From Panicum virgatum (lineage: Eukaryota; Streptophyta; Magnoliopsida; Poales; Poaceae): DNA of 64,000 bases. Shown in pieces: positions 46,601-57,479 of this stretch. The translations under genes were made by a program, and so were the position numbers. Location of the stretch: contig NC_053145.1 in NCBI RefSeq assembly GCF_016808335.1, positions 27,229,120 to 27,293,119 of the forward strand, in the 5' to 3' direction. The stretch's first letter is position 1. Each line of letters starts with the position of its first letter. Below the pieces are notes generated by a model, which was not told the DNA's origin, ran no database searches, and saw nothing but the letters and a program-made list of their open reading frames with translations.

Positions 46601-47056
46601 ACTTGCCAACACTTAAAAGCTAATGCAGTTGAGTCAGCCAACCTTAGAGCCTCATAGTTTGTGTTATACTTGTTGAGTACAAGTTGTGTACTCACCCTTG
46701 CCTCTTCTCTACTTTTTCCTCTTGGCTACGCTACTGCTGCTCAGTTCCTGCCGACACAAGGGAGTTCGTCCAGCGCTACCAGGACTTCGAGGACTTCTAG
46801 GTGTTCGTCTCCCAGTCGACGTCCCTGTGGTGCCCTGCTTCAGCTTCGGAGAGCTATATCGTATTTTGTACCTCGCTTCCGCTGTATCAGACATTTTGTC
46901 ATTATTGTAATAAATAACATTCGTATTCGCTTTATTATGTCTTTTTACGTGATATGTGCTATGATATACTGTTCATTCTGTTGTATATACGTGTGACTTG
47001 ATCCTGGCACGTATATGATTGCTCGGTTTATGTTCTTTTATAAACCGGGTGTTACA
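43653..47056 (+). repeat. 3' LTR of element H (3404 bp)
   Basis: TGTAACACCC...GGGTGTTACA, then the CTACG target copy. A different subfamily from G and F: the GC-rich U3/leader part is diverged, but the downstream U5-like part is shared. Confidence 0.93.
44440..46800 (+). pseudogene. LTR-embedded spliced ORF, copy in H 3' LTR (nonsense)
   Basis: Inferred block 44440-44579 lies between a consensus acceptor (CCCGCAG) and donor (CCCG|GTGAGC) and is open in the phase required. The 90-bp block is 45605-45694, with TAG at 45673-45675 where the inverted H copy has CAG. The 56-bp block is 46745-46800. An upstream GT-AG pair (GCCG|GTAAGC to CCCGCAG, ending at 44439) would join a leader exon whose frame is also open but has no ATG. 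Confidence 0.5.
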
Positions 47057-47061
47057 CTACG

Positions 47062-47936
47062 CTACGAGGCTGGTCTGTGTTGTCTTGTACCCCCTCGAGG
47101 TGGGCCCCATCATTGCATTGACTGAATCCTTAGCAGTTACACCTTACCAACGTGTCCTTTGTAACGGCGGCCTCGTAGTGAGTTTGCTAGTCATCTCACC
47201 TAAGGAAGTGTGATGAACAACTGGCGTAGCTCACGACTTGTGGGTAAAGATGTGCAACCTCTGCAGAGTGTAAAACTGGTATACTAGCCGTGCTCACGGT
47301 CATGAGCGGCCCAGATCCTCCTTTTGATTAGTGGGGTTATCTTCCTTTGGCGAGGCAGGTTTCCCCGGGTGGCTTGGTCTCGGTTTGGTTCTCAGTAGTA
47401 TCATGATTAAATTTGACTAATTACTATGTAACTGGGTTAATGGTAATACATCAACTCATAGTAAATAGCTTTAATAAAATCTTGCCAATGCTTAAAAGCT
47501 AATGCAGTTGAGTCATCCAACCTTAGAGCCTCATAGTTTGTGTTATACTTGCTGAGTACAAGTTGTGTACTCACTCTTGCCTCTTCTCTACTTTTTCCTC
47601 TTGGCTACGCTACTGCTGCTCGGTTCCTACCGACACGAGGGAGTTTGCTCAGCGCTACCAGGACTACGAGGACTTCTAGGCGTTCGTCTCCCAGTCGACG
47701 TCCCTGTGGCGCCCTGCTCAGCTTCGGAGAGTTTTTATTCGTATTTGTACTTCGCTTTCGCTGTATCAGACATCTTTGTCATTAATGTAATAAATAACTT
47801 TCGCATTTCGATTTATTATGTCTTATTCGTGATATGTGCTGTGATATACTGTTCATTCTATTGTATATACGTGTGACTTGATCCTGGCACGTATATGATT
47901 GCTCGGTTTAAGTTCTTTTATAAACCGGGTGTTACA
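47062..47936 (+). repeat. F 5' LTR, piece 3
   Basis: Resumes CTACGAGGCTGG after H and ends GGGTGTTACA at 47936, followed by the F primer-binding site. Confidence 0.9.
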
Positions 47937-47939
47937 GAG

Positions 47940-47952
47940 TGGTATCAGAGCC
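47940..47952 (+). other. Primer-binding site of element F
   Basis: TGGTATCAGAGCC, three bases after the LTR end, identical to that of G. Confidence 0.9.
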
Positions 47953-48508
47953 GTATCGACTGTAAGACGAAGCCTAGATAGAACTGGTCGAGTTTTAGGA
48001 CTTCTTCTCTCCAATCCTTGTCTGCTGAAACTATTTTACTATTATACCCCTTGAATTCTATGACTTTTACCCGTCTTGCCTTGATTTCTCTCTCTGAAGA
48101 ATAGTTTTCGTAGATTTTGGCCTGAATCAGTCATCTAACCACCATGAGTATTAGATAGGTGACCCTTTTATAATAATACGAAAGCATGATCCATGACGTG
48201 TTGTGTTAGTCGAGTCGTATGTTAAACTCGGCTAAGTCGTGAAAATTGTCTGCTTGTTATTATGCTACATGTTTGATTTGGATTTTTGAATGATTGTATA
48301 GCTTAGCAGTTTAAATTTGTTTAGAGAAAAACACTCTTATGTTAAAGTTAATTAATTAATAAAATGAGTTAGATCGTTGGGGGTAAAACAGTCCACTCTA
48401 CCCTGTCTACTTTATCACGGCTGAGTCTTTTTCCGCAAAGAGTTATCATATCCATATGAATTTATTCCTGCAATATCCTTACTCGTGAAATCTTTTGTCC
48501 AAAATCAG

Positions 48509-51500
48509 ATGGTGAACACCAGGCATGGTTCTGACCAGCAGGGTCAAAACAACCAGGGTCAGAACACCCAGGGGACCGGGATCCCGATGCCTCCGCCTTT
48601 GACTCCGGAGCAGTACTTCCAGCTCCAGATGCAGATGATGGCTACCCTGAACAACACTGTTCAGGCTCTTCAGCAGGCTCATACTCAGCCTCCGCCTCCT
48701 CCACTGCCGCAGCCTCGCGACAGGCGTGCTGAGTTCCTGAGGGGTCACCCGCCGATGTTTTCTCACACGTCCGACCCTCTTCAGGCCGACGACTGGCTCC
48801 GTGCAGTGGAGCGTCAGCTGGACATCGCCCAGTGCGATGATCGGGAGAGAGTTCTATACGCAGCAGGATAGCTGCGAGGGGCAGCTTTGGACTGGTGGGA
48901 GTCCCACCCAGTTCAGGACCGCGAGGCTCTCACTTGGCTCCAGTTCCGAGAGCGGTTCCGCAGCCACAACGTCCCCGTGGGCGTTATGAAGATGAAGCAG
49001 AAGGAGTTCCTTGCACTGAAGCAGGTAATCTTAAATATAATCATTCAGCGGTTTCTTTTGAGCTAATGCCCCTTGTTCTATCCTTATGAATGTTGAGTTA
49101 ATCTTCCGATATCTATCTGTCTTTGTCAATTCAGGCGACTATGTCGGTCACGGAGTATCGTGATCGCTTTCTGCAGCTTGCTCGCTACGCCCCTGCTGAT
49201 GTTGCGGATGACCGCAAGAAGCAGGAGCATTTCATGGAGGGTCTTGAGGACTACCTCCAGTACGCACTGCTCAACCTCCACTTCGACGACTTCAACCATC
49301 TGGTTGACAGCGCGCTCAACACTGAGCGCAAGCACCTGGAGATGGAGGACAAGAAGAGGAAGATTGTCCCCGTTGCTTCCGGCAGCAACACTCGTCCTCG
49401 CCTCCAGCCGCCGCAGTAGTACCGGCCTCCCCAGCAGTACCAGCAGAGGCCGCAGCAGTACCCGCCTCGACAGCAGCAGGCAGGTCAGGGCCAGAGGTTA
49501 CCGGCACCTCCGGCTCGTGCTCCACCAGCTCCGCCAGCACCTCAGGCTCCACGGCAGGCAGCTCCTCCTGCCGGACAGCAGGCTCCAGCACCTCCTCGTG
49601 TGTGCTATCACTGCGGCCAGCCGGGGCACTACGCCAACACTTGCCCCCGGAAGGCGCAGGCGGGACAGCAGGGGCGCCCAGCTCAGCCCAGGGCGCCAGC
49701 ACAGGGCAGAGTGAACCACGTGACGGCCGAGTCAGGGGCCGAGGCTCCTAACGTGGTTATTGGTAAGTTCATGGTCAACTCCCATCCAGCTACAGTGCTT
49801 TTCGATATTGGTGCTACTCATTCTTTCATCACCAAGTCATATGTTGAGAAGCATAGTTTCTTTACCACTGCATTAAGGAAGTGTTTGCTAGTCTCTTCAC
49901 CGGGAGGGGAGTTGAGATCCCATATTGTTTGCCCCCGAGTCAGTGTAGCCATAAGGGGGGCAACGTTCAGTGCTGATCTGAGGGTACTAGACACCAAGGG
50001 TATCGATGTGATTCTGGGGATGGATACTCTTGCCAAGTGGGGAGTCAGAATTGATTGTCTCATCGGGCAGTTCACCTGACAGCATCTGATGGCCACGAGG
50101 TGACAGTCAGTGCTTCAGAGCCTTCTGGATTTCTTCATCAGATGGAGGCTAGACCCACGGACGGTATTCGCGTGGTGTCTGAATTCCCGGATGTCTTTCC
50201 GGATGATCTGCCAGGTATGCCGCCTGAACGCACCATTGAGTTTTGTATTGATCTCTTGCCTGGCACAGCTCCTATTGCAAAACGGCCCTACCGCATGGCA
50301 CCTATAGAGCATGAAGAGGTCAAGAAAACTATTGATGAGTTGCTAGCCAAGGGCTATATCCGTCGCAGCTTCTCTCCTTGGGCTTTTCCATTGTTGCTGG
50401 TAGATAAGAAGGATGGCTCGAAGAGGATGTGTGTGGATTATCGGGAGCTGAATGCAGTCACTATCAAGAACAAGCATCCACTGCCCCGTATTGAGGATCT
50501 CTTTGATTTGCTTCGAGGTGCTCGTATATTCTCGAAGATTGATCTTCGTTCGGGTTATTTTCAGCTGAGGATACGTCCTGGGGATATTCTGAAGACGGCA
50601 TTCACCTGCAAGTACGGGCTATATGAGTATACAGTCATGTCCTTCGGCTTGACTAATGCCCCGGCTTTCTTCATGCAACTGATGAACATGGTTTTCATGG
50701 ATTATCTGGATGTCTTCGTGGTGATCTTCATTGATGATATTCTGATCTTCTCCAAGACAGAAGAAGAGCATGAGGAGCATCTGAGACTCGTATTACAGAG
50801 ATTGAGAGAGCATCAGCTGTATGCCAAGTTCAGCAAGTGCGAGTTCTGGATTGACGAGGTTCCATTCCTCGGTCATGTTATCTCTCAGGGAGGCATTGCT
50901 GTTGATCCGAGCAAGGTGAAGGATGTGCTAGAGTGGGAGACACCGCAGACAGTAAAGGAAGTCAGATCATTCTTGGGCTTAGCTGGATATTATCGGAGGT
51001 TCATTGAGAATTTCTCCAAGATCGCGAAGCCTTTGACTTCTTTGCTGGAGAAAAATGTGGCTTTCGTGTGGACTGATGAGCGTCAGAGGGCCTTTGATGA
51101 GCTGAAGAAAAGGTTGACTACGGCGCCAGTCCTGACTCTGCCAGACCAGACCAAGAGGTTCACGGTGTATTGTGATGCTTCGAAGGTTGGTCTTGGGTGT
51201 GTTCTGATGCAGGAGGGCAGAGTAATAGCTTATGCTTCACGGCAGTTACGTCGGCATGAGCTGAACTATCCTACTCATGATCTTGAGTTAGCCGCAGTTG
51301 TGCATGCTTTGAAGATTTGGAGGCATTACTTGTATGGACAGCGGTGTGATATCTACACTGATCACAAGAGCCTCAAGTATATTTTCACGCAGAATGAGCT
51401 GAACATGCGGCAGAGAAGATGGCTAGAGTTGGTCAAGGATTATGACCTGGAGATTCACTATCTTCCGGGCAAGGCCAATGTTGTAGCAGATGCTTTGAGC

Positions 51501-53066
51501 AGAAGAAGTTATGTCAACATGGCCGTGGCTTTCCAGATGCCTCCAGAGTTATGCGAGGAGTTCGAGCAGTTGAGTCTGGGCTTCTTGCATCATACCTCCA
51601 GTGCAGCTTTTGAGGCAGTACCGACTCTGGAGTCAGAGATCAGGCAGCATCAGAAAGATGATGAGAAGCTGCAGGAGATTCGTGAGTTGCTCAAGAAAGG
51701 CAAGGCTCCTCATTTCAGAGAGGATGATCAGGGTACCTTATGGTACAACAACCGGATCTGTGTGCCTGATGTGAATGATCTCCAGAAGTTGATTCTGAGT
51801 GAGGCCCATGATACAGCTTACTCTATTCATCCGGGCAGCACAAAGATGTACTATGATCTGAAGGAACGTTTCTGGTGGTATGGGATGAAGCGTTCAGTGG
51901 CAGAGTATGTGGCTATTTGTGACACTTGTCAGCATGTCAAGGCTGAGCATCAGAGGCCAGCAGGTCTATTGCAGCCTTTGAAGATTCCAGAGTGGAAATG
52001 GGAGGAAATCACCATGGACTTCATTGTTGGATTGCCTCGTACTCAGAAAGGGTACAACTCCATATGGGTAGTAGTGGATCGATTGACGAATGTTGCTCAC
52101 TTCATTCCGGTGAACACTACTTACTCCGGTGCTAGACTTGCAGAGTTGTACATCTCTCGGATTATCTGCTTACATGGTGTGCCCAAGAAGATCATATCTG
52201 ACAGAGGGTCTCAGTTCACTTCTCGATTCTGGGAGCAGCTCCATGATTCGCTGGATACGAAGCTGCGTTTCAGTATGGCTTATCACCCTCAGACAGATGG
52301 GCAGACAGAGAGGACCAACCAAGTGTTGGAGGATATGCTGAGAGCTTGTGCCATTCAGTACAGTACTAGTTGGGATAAGTGCCTGTCTTATGCTGAGTTC
52401 TCATATAACAACAGCTATCAGGCCAGTCTGAAGAAATCCCCCTTCGAGGCATTGTATGGTAGAAAGTGCAGGACTCCTCTCTATTGGGATCAGATTGGTG
52501 AGAAGCAGCTCTTTAGCCCTGAGATCATAGATGATGCAGAGCAGATGGTTCAGGCTATGCGAGAAAATCTGAGGATTGCACAGAGCAGACAAAAGAGCTA
52601 TGCAGATGGCAAACGGAGAGACCTGACTTTCAGTGTTGGTGATTATGTATACCTGAAGGTGTTTCCGATGAGAGGGATCCGCAGATTCAATGTCAAGGGG
52701 AAGTTAGCACCTCGGTATGTTTGTCCTTTCAAGGTGCTAGAGCGGAAAGGCGAAGTTGCTTATCGCCTGGAGTTACCTCTCAGCCTCTCAGGAGTTCATG
52801 ATGTCTTCCATATATCTCAGCTGAAGAGGTGTCTGCGAGTACCCGAGGAGTAGGCACCACTGGATGGAGTAGATGTGCAGGAAGATCTGACTTATACTGA
52901 GCATCCGGTGAAGATTCTGGAGACATCAGAGAGGGTTACTCGGAACAAGCGCATCAAGATGTGCAGAGTTCAGTGGAGCCATCACAGTGAAGCTGAGGCT
53001 ACTTGGGAGCGAGAAGATGAGCTAAAGAAGACATATCCAGATCTCTTTGCTAGCCAGCCCAGCTAA
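48509..53066 (+). pseudogene. Gag-pol polyprotein of F, broken and chimeric
   Basis: Same architecture as G. Gag exon 1 starts at 48509, intron 49025-49134 (110 bp), CCHC knuckle near 49603 ([14 protein letters not shown]), then protease, RT, RNase H, integrase and chromodomain. Lesions are TAG at 48869-48871, 49417-49419 and 52851-52853 (CAG in G and H) and a frameshift near 50060-50085 just after the protease. The protease catalytic motif reads DIGATHS in place of DTGATHS. From about 49750 to 50110 the sequence is strongly diverged from G and H, while both flanks are nearly identical, so this tract comes from another subfamily. Not functional as it stands. Confidence 0.9.
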
Positions 53067-53088
53067 ATCTCGGGGACGAGATTTCTTT

Positions 53089-53102
53089 AAGGGGGTAGGG
53101 TC
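53089..53102 (+). other. Polypurine tract of element F
   Basis: AAGGGGGTAGGGTC directly before the 3' LTR. Confidence 0.75.
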
Positions 53103-56100
53103 TGTAACACCCTAATTTAAATTCCACCATTTTACAATAAATTTAATTGGCTTTATTTAATTTTCTAAGGTTTATTGTGTTAGCCTTTCATTTAATTTAT
53201 TTTTGTTTCACAAGTAATAAAAATTTGTCTAAGTTTAAAAATTTTGTTGTTGCATTCATGCTGGTGCATTGTTCTTTTTGTTTGAGTGCTAGGTTTGAAT
53301 TCAAATTGGAATTTGAATTCAATTAGAATTGGAGTGTTTGCTTTAGAAATAGAATAGAAAAGGAAAACCAGACCCAGCCCAAAACCAAACTCCTCTAACC
53401 CAACCCAGTGACCAGCCCGGCCTTCCTTTTTCTTGGCCCAGCTGCACCCAGCGGCCCGGCCTTCGCGCCGGCCCGTCTCCTCTCCTGCGCCAGCAGCCCA
53501 ACCCACGCGACACCGGCTAGACTTTGCCTGGCCCAGCAAACCCCGCGCCGGCCCAGTCTGCTCAGCCCGAGCGCCCGTACAGCGCTCCCCTCCGCTCACG
53601 GGCCCGCTCTCACCCGCCTGCCACAAGGCCCCACAGGTCAGCGCCCCCATCCCCCCTTCCTTTCTTCCTCCCCGCGCCAAGATACTCTGCTCCGCTCCGC
53701 CCGCTCCGCTCGGCCGCCCGCGCCACGCCTCACCGCGCCGTGGGCCCTTCCACCCGAGTCCGACCGCTGAGAGCCCACCTGCAGGACCCCCCTCACCACA
53801 CCTCGCGCGCGCATCCCGGATTCCGATCAGTCCCGCGTTGATTTCGGATCAAGAACGGACCCAATCCAGTGCGCAATGGCCGCGCCTTGATCTCCTGCCT
53901 GACCCGCACACCGAGGCCAGCCTTCCCTTCTTAAACGCGCCCTGACCCTCTCCCGCACCCCACCTCCCATCCACTACAGCCCCCGCCAACCCTAGCCACT
54001 GCACGGAGACGCGCCGCCGCACCCCCCGGAGTCGAAGCAGGAGCTCCGCTGCCGCGATTCCCGGTGCTCCCCGACGCCCCCACCACGACAAGCTGCCGGG
54101 GGAGCTTTGCCCGGAGGCCACGAACTCCCCCGAGCCCGCTGCCTCTACTCCGACCTCCGCAGCGACCCGTCCCCGAACGCCGCCCGCATCTCGCCGCGGA
54201 CCTTCGCCGCCGAGCTTCCTGCACGACATCCCCGCTCGATTCAAGCCTCTGTAAGCATCCCCCAACCCTCCTCTGTCATTTTGGTGTTAGTTGGACAGGC
54301 CGTAGCCCCTGGAAACCCCGGAGCACCCGCTCGCCGGCGCGTTTCGCCACGCCGACCCACCGCCGCAAAGCCCAGAGCCGCTACGGACCCCCGTAATCCC
54401 CGCCGAGGCCCCTAGTGCATTACGCATGACCTGGCGGTGCTCCACGGCCAAATGGCACCCCGAATTGACCCCTGTGGCGTTGTGTTGCCCAACTCCGATG
54501 AGCTTGGGTGCAGCGCCGCCGCGGGAAACCGATTCCCGGCGAGCCCTCCGCCGCCAGCGGCCGCGAACCCCCCCATGAGCCACCCGATCTTTGATGGACG
54601 CCTGTGATTAGATTGTCGTTATGTTAGATCTGAGCCGCGGGATCATGATCAAACGGATCAGATCTGCGCATACCCCTTCGCGCTGCCACTTTTGTTAAAG
54701 AACCCCTAAGCTTTCTCTGAATCAACCCGAGCTCCTGTCTAGTTCAAAAGAAATTACAGATCGGTCCTATTTTTAGCAGTTGACCCCCTGACATTCTTAG
54801 AAATAGTACCCGCCGTCCTTGGCTGCCTAGTTCGCGAGTTAGACCCCAGAACTACCCTTTATTTATGTTCAGGCCCTCGGTTTTTGCAGAAAACCCCCTG
54901 GAACCTTAGTTTTCTTGCAGTTTAGTCCCTGAACCTTGTTTTTAGCCTAGAATATGCGTTTTAGCTCCGTTTTAAGCGTTCTTTATATCCACGCGATTGT
55001 TGTAACGCATAGAATAGTTTTAGCCTAGTTCTCTTGCTGTTTTTATGTATTGATGTATTGTTTCTTAGTTTTTGTTAGTGTTTGCTTGTATGCTTATTGT
55101 TGTGCCTTGTTTTGGCCATGTGTTCGTGAGTAGACGCTGATCCAGTTGAGGAGCCCCAGTACCAGTACCCGGAGCAGCCGTCTTCCGACTAGTTTAAGCA
55201 GCAGCAGGAGCAGTACGAGGAAGGCAAGTGTAACATGAACAACCTATCACTTTAAATACATTTTCATACTGCATTTTAATACTGTATGCCTATAAGGATT
55301 TCCTAGCCACTTTATATCCTTTATATATATCCTTTGGGTTGTATTTTGGTTAGTTGTGCTAGGTGCCGCGCTATAACACATAATGGTCCTTTTCAATTAA
55401 TTTGATTAATGGCATATGCAACTTAATTCTAAGAGTGGCCCTCTGTGTGGCTTGAGTGGCTCACGTCTCGTTAAAATTGGTTTTTGTTAGAAACATGGTT
55501 TAGGGGGCCAGCACGGTGCTTACTGCTGGGTTGGCCACTCTCCATAAGGACCGGTTCATAGAGTGACAACCTGGGACAACAGGGCTACCACAAGACTGGA
55601 ATGGGACGGTCTTGGCTTACTAATTAGTCATTTTGGTTCAGGAGTAACTTACCTGCGGGGCAAGAGGGGAGTCGAGCTTCAATGGTCCCTACGCTACGAG
55701 GCTGGTCTGTGTTGTCTTGTACCCCCTCGAGGTGGGCCCCATCGTTGCATTGACTGAATCCTTAGCGGTTACACCTTACCAACGTGTCCTTTGTAACGGC
55801 CTCGTAGTGAGTTTGCTAGTCATCTCACCTAAGGAAGTGTGATGAACAACTGGCGTAGCTCACGACTTGTGGGTAAAGATGTGCAACCTCTGCAGAGTGT
55901 AAAACTGGTATACTAGCCGCGCTCATGGTCATTAGCGGCCCAGATCCTCCTTTTGATTAGTGGGGTTATCTTCCTTTGGCGAGGCAGGTTTTCCCGGGTG
56001 GCTTGGTCTCGGTTTGGTTCTCAGTAGTATCATGATTAAATTTGACTAATTACTATGTAACTGGGTTAATGGTAATACATCAACTCGTAGTAAATAGCTT

Positions 56101-56565
56101 TAATAAAATCTTGCCAATGCTTAAAAGCTAATGCAGTTGAGTCAGCCAACCTTAGAGCCTCATAGTTTGTATTATACTTGTTGAGTACAAGTTGTGTACT
56201 CACTCTTGTCTCTTCTCTACTTTTTCCTCTTGGCTACGCTACTGCTTCTCAGTTCCTGCCGACACGAGGGAGTTTGCTCAGCGCTACCAGGACTATGAGG
56301 ACTTCTAGGCGTTCGTCTCCCAGTCGACGTCCCTGTGGCGCCCTGCTCAGCTTCGGAGAGTTTTTATTCGTATTTGTACTTCGCTTCCGCTGTATCAGAC
56401 ATCTTTGTCATTAATGTAATAAATAACATTCGTATTTCGATTTATTATGTCTTATTCGTGATATGTGCTGTGATATACTGTTCATTCTGTTGTATATACG
56501 TGTGACTTGATCCTGGCACGTATATGATTGCTCGGTTTATGTTCTTTTATAAACCGGGTGTTACA
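53103..56565 (+). repeat. 3' LTR of element F (3463 bp)
   Basis: TGTAACACCC...GGGTGTTACA, then GGTTC. Uninterrupted, it serves as the map for the three pieces of the 5' LTR. Confidence 0.95.
55134..56308 (+). pseudogene. LTR-embedded spliced ORF, copy in F 3' LTR (nonsense)
   Basis: The 90-bp block is 55134-55223, with TAG at 55190-55192 where the F 5' copy has CAG. The 56-bp block is 56253-56308, intact, with the CTCAG acceptor preserved. Same lengths and phase as in the other five LTRs. Confidence 0.5.
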
Positions 56566-56570
56566 GGTTC

Positions 56571-57479
56571 CCCTTCAGTACGATCCCTTGTGGCTATAAA
56601 AAGGCAGGGGAGAGGCCTTTGCCAGAAGCACCAAAGTGTAGCGCCATGGCATATCCTTGGTGTTCTTGCTCTCGCCCTCCTGAAATTTGTGTAGTCATTT
56701 CTAGCAAAAGATGCTAGAAGAGAACTTGCGAGTGACAAGAGAAGTCCCTGCTACCTCATCCTGCACCCCAATGCTCTCATCGGATCCATTTTGGACATCA
56801 TGTCCTTGCATCTTCCAATGAGGCAGATTTGGGGTTGCTGGGTTGAGTCTTGTTGTGTCACATCCTTAGGGTTGCCTGTTTCTCGGTGCCCAAGAACTGA
56901 CATCTCTGGTAGGGTGACTTAATCTTGTCACAACGTATTCTGGGAGAAGGAGAAGTTTCTCCAGAAGATGCTACAAGAGGACTTGCGAGGTGATTACTAT
57001 AATCTGCCTCCATACTCTTGAAACTTTTCTCCCAGAGTACATGTATCATTATTCCCTTGATGGGAATAACAAGTTTGTACTTCATCATGGCCTCGAGCCG
57101 ATCTAGCTGCAGCAGGCTTCCCAGGAAGCCAAGAAGTGTGCGTGTAGACCCGAGTCGTTTGTAAAGTTAGGTAGGAAAAAATACTCGAGTTGTAATATCG
57201 AGTAGTTGTACTGCGTTGAGTACTTTTCCTTGTTCTGGAATGTAATCCCAGTTAAGGAAAGAAGAGTCGAGTAGTTGACTAGGGATGTGAGTGTTTTCTT
57301 TTTCCAGAATGTAATCTTCCGAAAAAAGGAAATGTCTCAAAAAATCCTGTTTTTTCCGCAATTTGCAACGGACTGTTGGCCTGTTGGGTGTTTTTACCAT
57401 GCTACCACCATCATTATAAAACGAAACGGTAACTTAGGTTTTACCCCACCGGCCGCCATTCGCTTTTACTGCTTTAGAT
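56571..57479 (+). other. E' region upstream of its antisense gene
   Basis: E' sequence resumes after F. TATAAAAA at 56595-56602 resembles a second plus-strand promoter, but I cannot find a convincing frame behind it. A repeated phrase (AGATGCTA(G/C)AAGAGAACTTGCGAG-like) occurs near 56710 and 56968. The stretch ends with the TATA box of the antisense gene. Confidence 0.5.
57415..57421 (+). promoter_or_regulatory. TATA box of the antisense gene of E'
   Basis: CATTATAAAACG, 59 bp upstream of the ATG at 57480 and in the same orientation as the gene. Confidence 0.55.

Larger units (their letters stand above)
35470..47056 (+). mobile_element. Element H: Tekay-like chromovirus with inverted 5' LTR
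   Basis: The internal region (38868-43652) and 3' LTR (43653-47056) are in plus orientation. The left LTR (35470-38867) is inverted: its outer edge reads TGTAACACCCGG, the complement of an LTR end. CTACG flanks both sides (35465-35469, 47057-47061), so the whole is a single insertion into F. At the inner junction (about 38867) the inverted LTR has lost its last 10 bp, together with the primer-binding site and some 390 bp of leader that G retains. Confidence 0.92.
34909..47679 (+). pseudogene. LTR-embedded spliced ORF, copy in F 5' LTR (split by H)
   Basis: The 90-bp block is 34909-34998 and open; it differs from G by replacements but has no indel (DADPVEEPQYQYPEQ). Element H is inserted in the intron. 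The 56-bp block is 47624-47679 (TREFAQRYQDYEDF). The acceptor is mutated from CTCAG to CTCGG, so this copy should no longer splice as the others. Confidence 0.5.
21069..56565 (+). mobile_element. Element F: Tekay-like chromovirus containing G and H
   Basis: It starts TGTAACACCC at 21069 and ends GGGTGTTACA at 56565, flanked by GGTTC at 21064-21068 and 56566-56570. Its own sequence is the 5' LTR in three pieces (21069-21562, 33370-35469, 47062-47936), primer-binding site, gag-pol (48509-53066), polypurine tract and 3' LTR (53103-56565). That totals about 12.1 kb once G and H are removed. The joined 5' LTR would be 3469 bp against 3463 bp for the 3' LTR. The chromodomain at the end of pol and the tRNA-Met primer site place it with Tekay/Del chromoviruses. 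Confidence 0.92.

Noticed and set aside
56595..56602. TATA-like site as promoter of a separate gene
   Set aside because: No frame with family resemblance follows before the better-placed TATA box at 57415.
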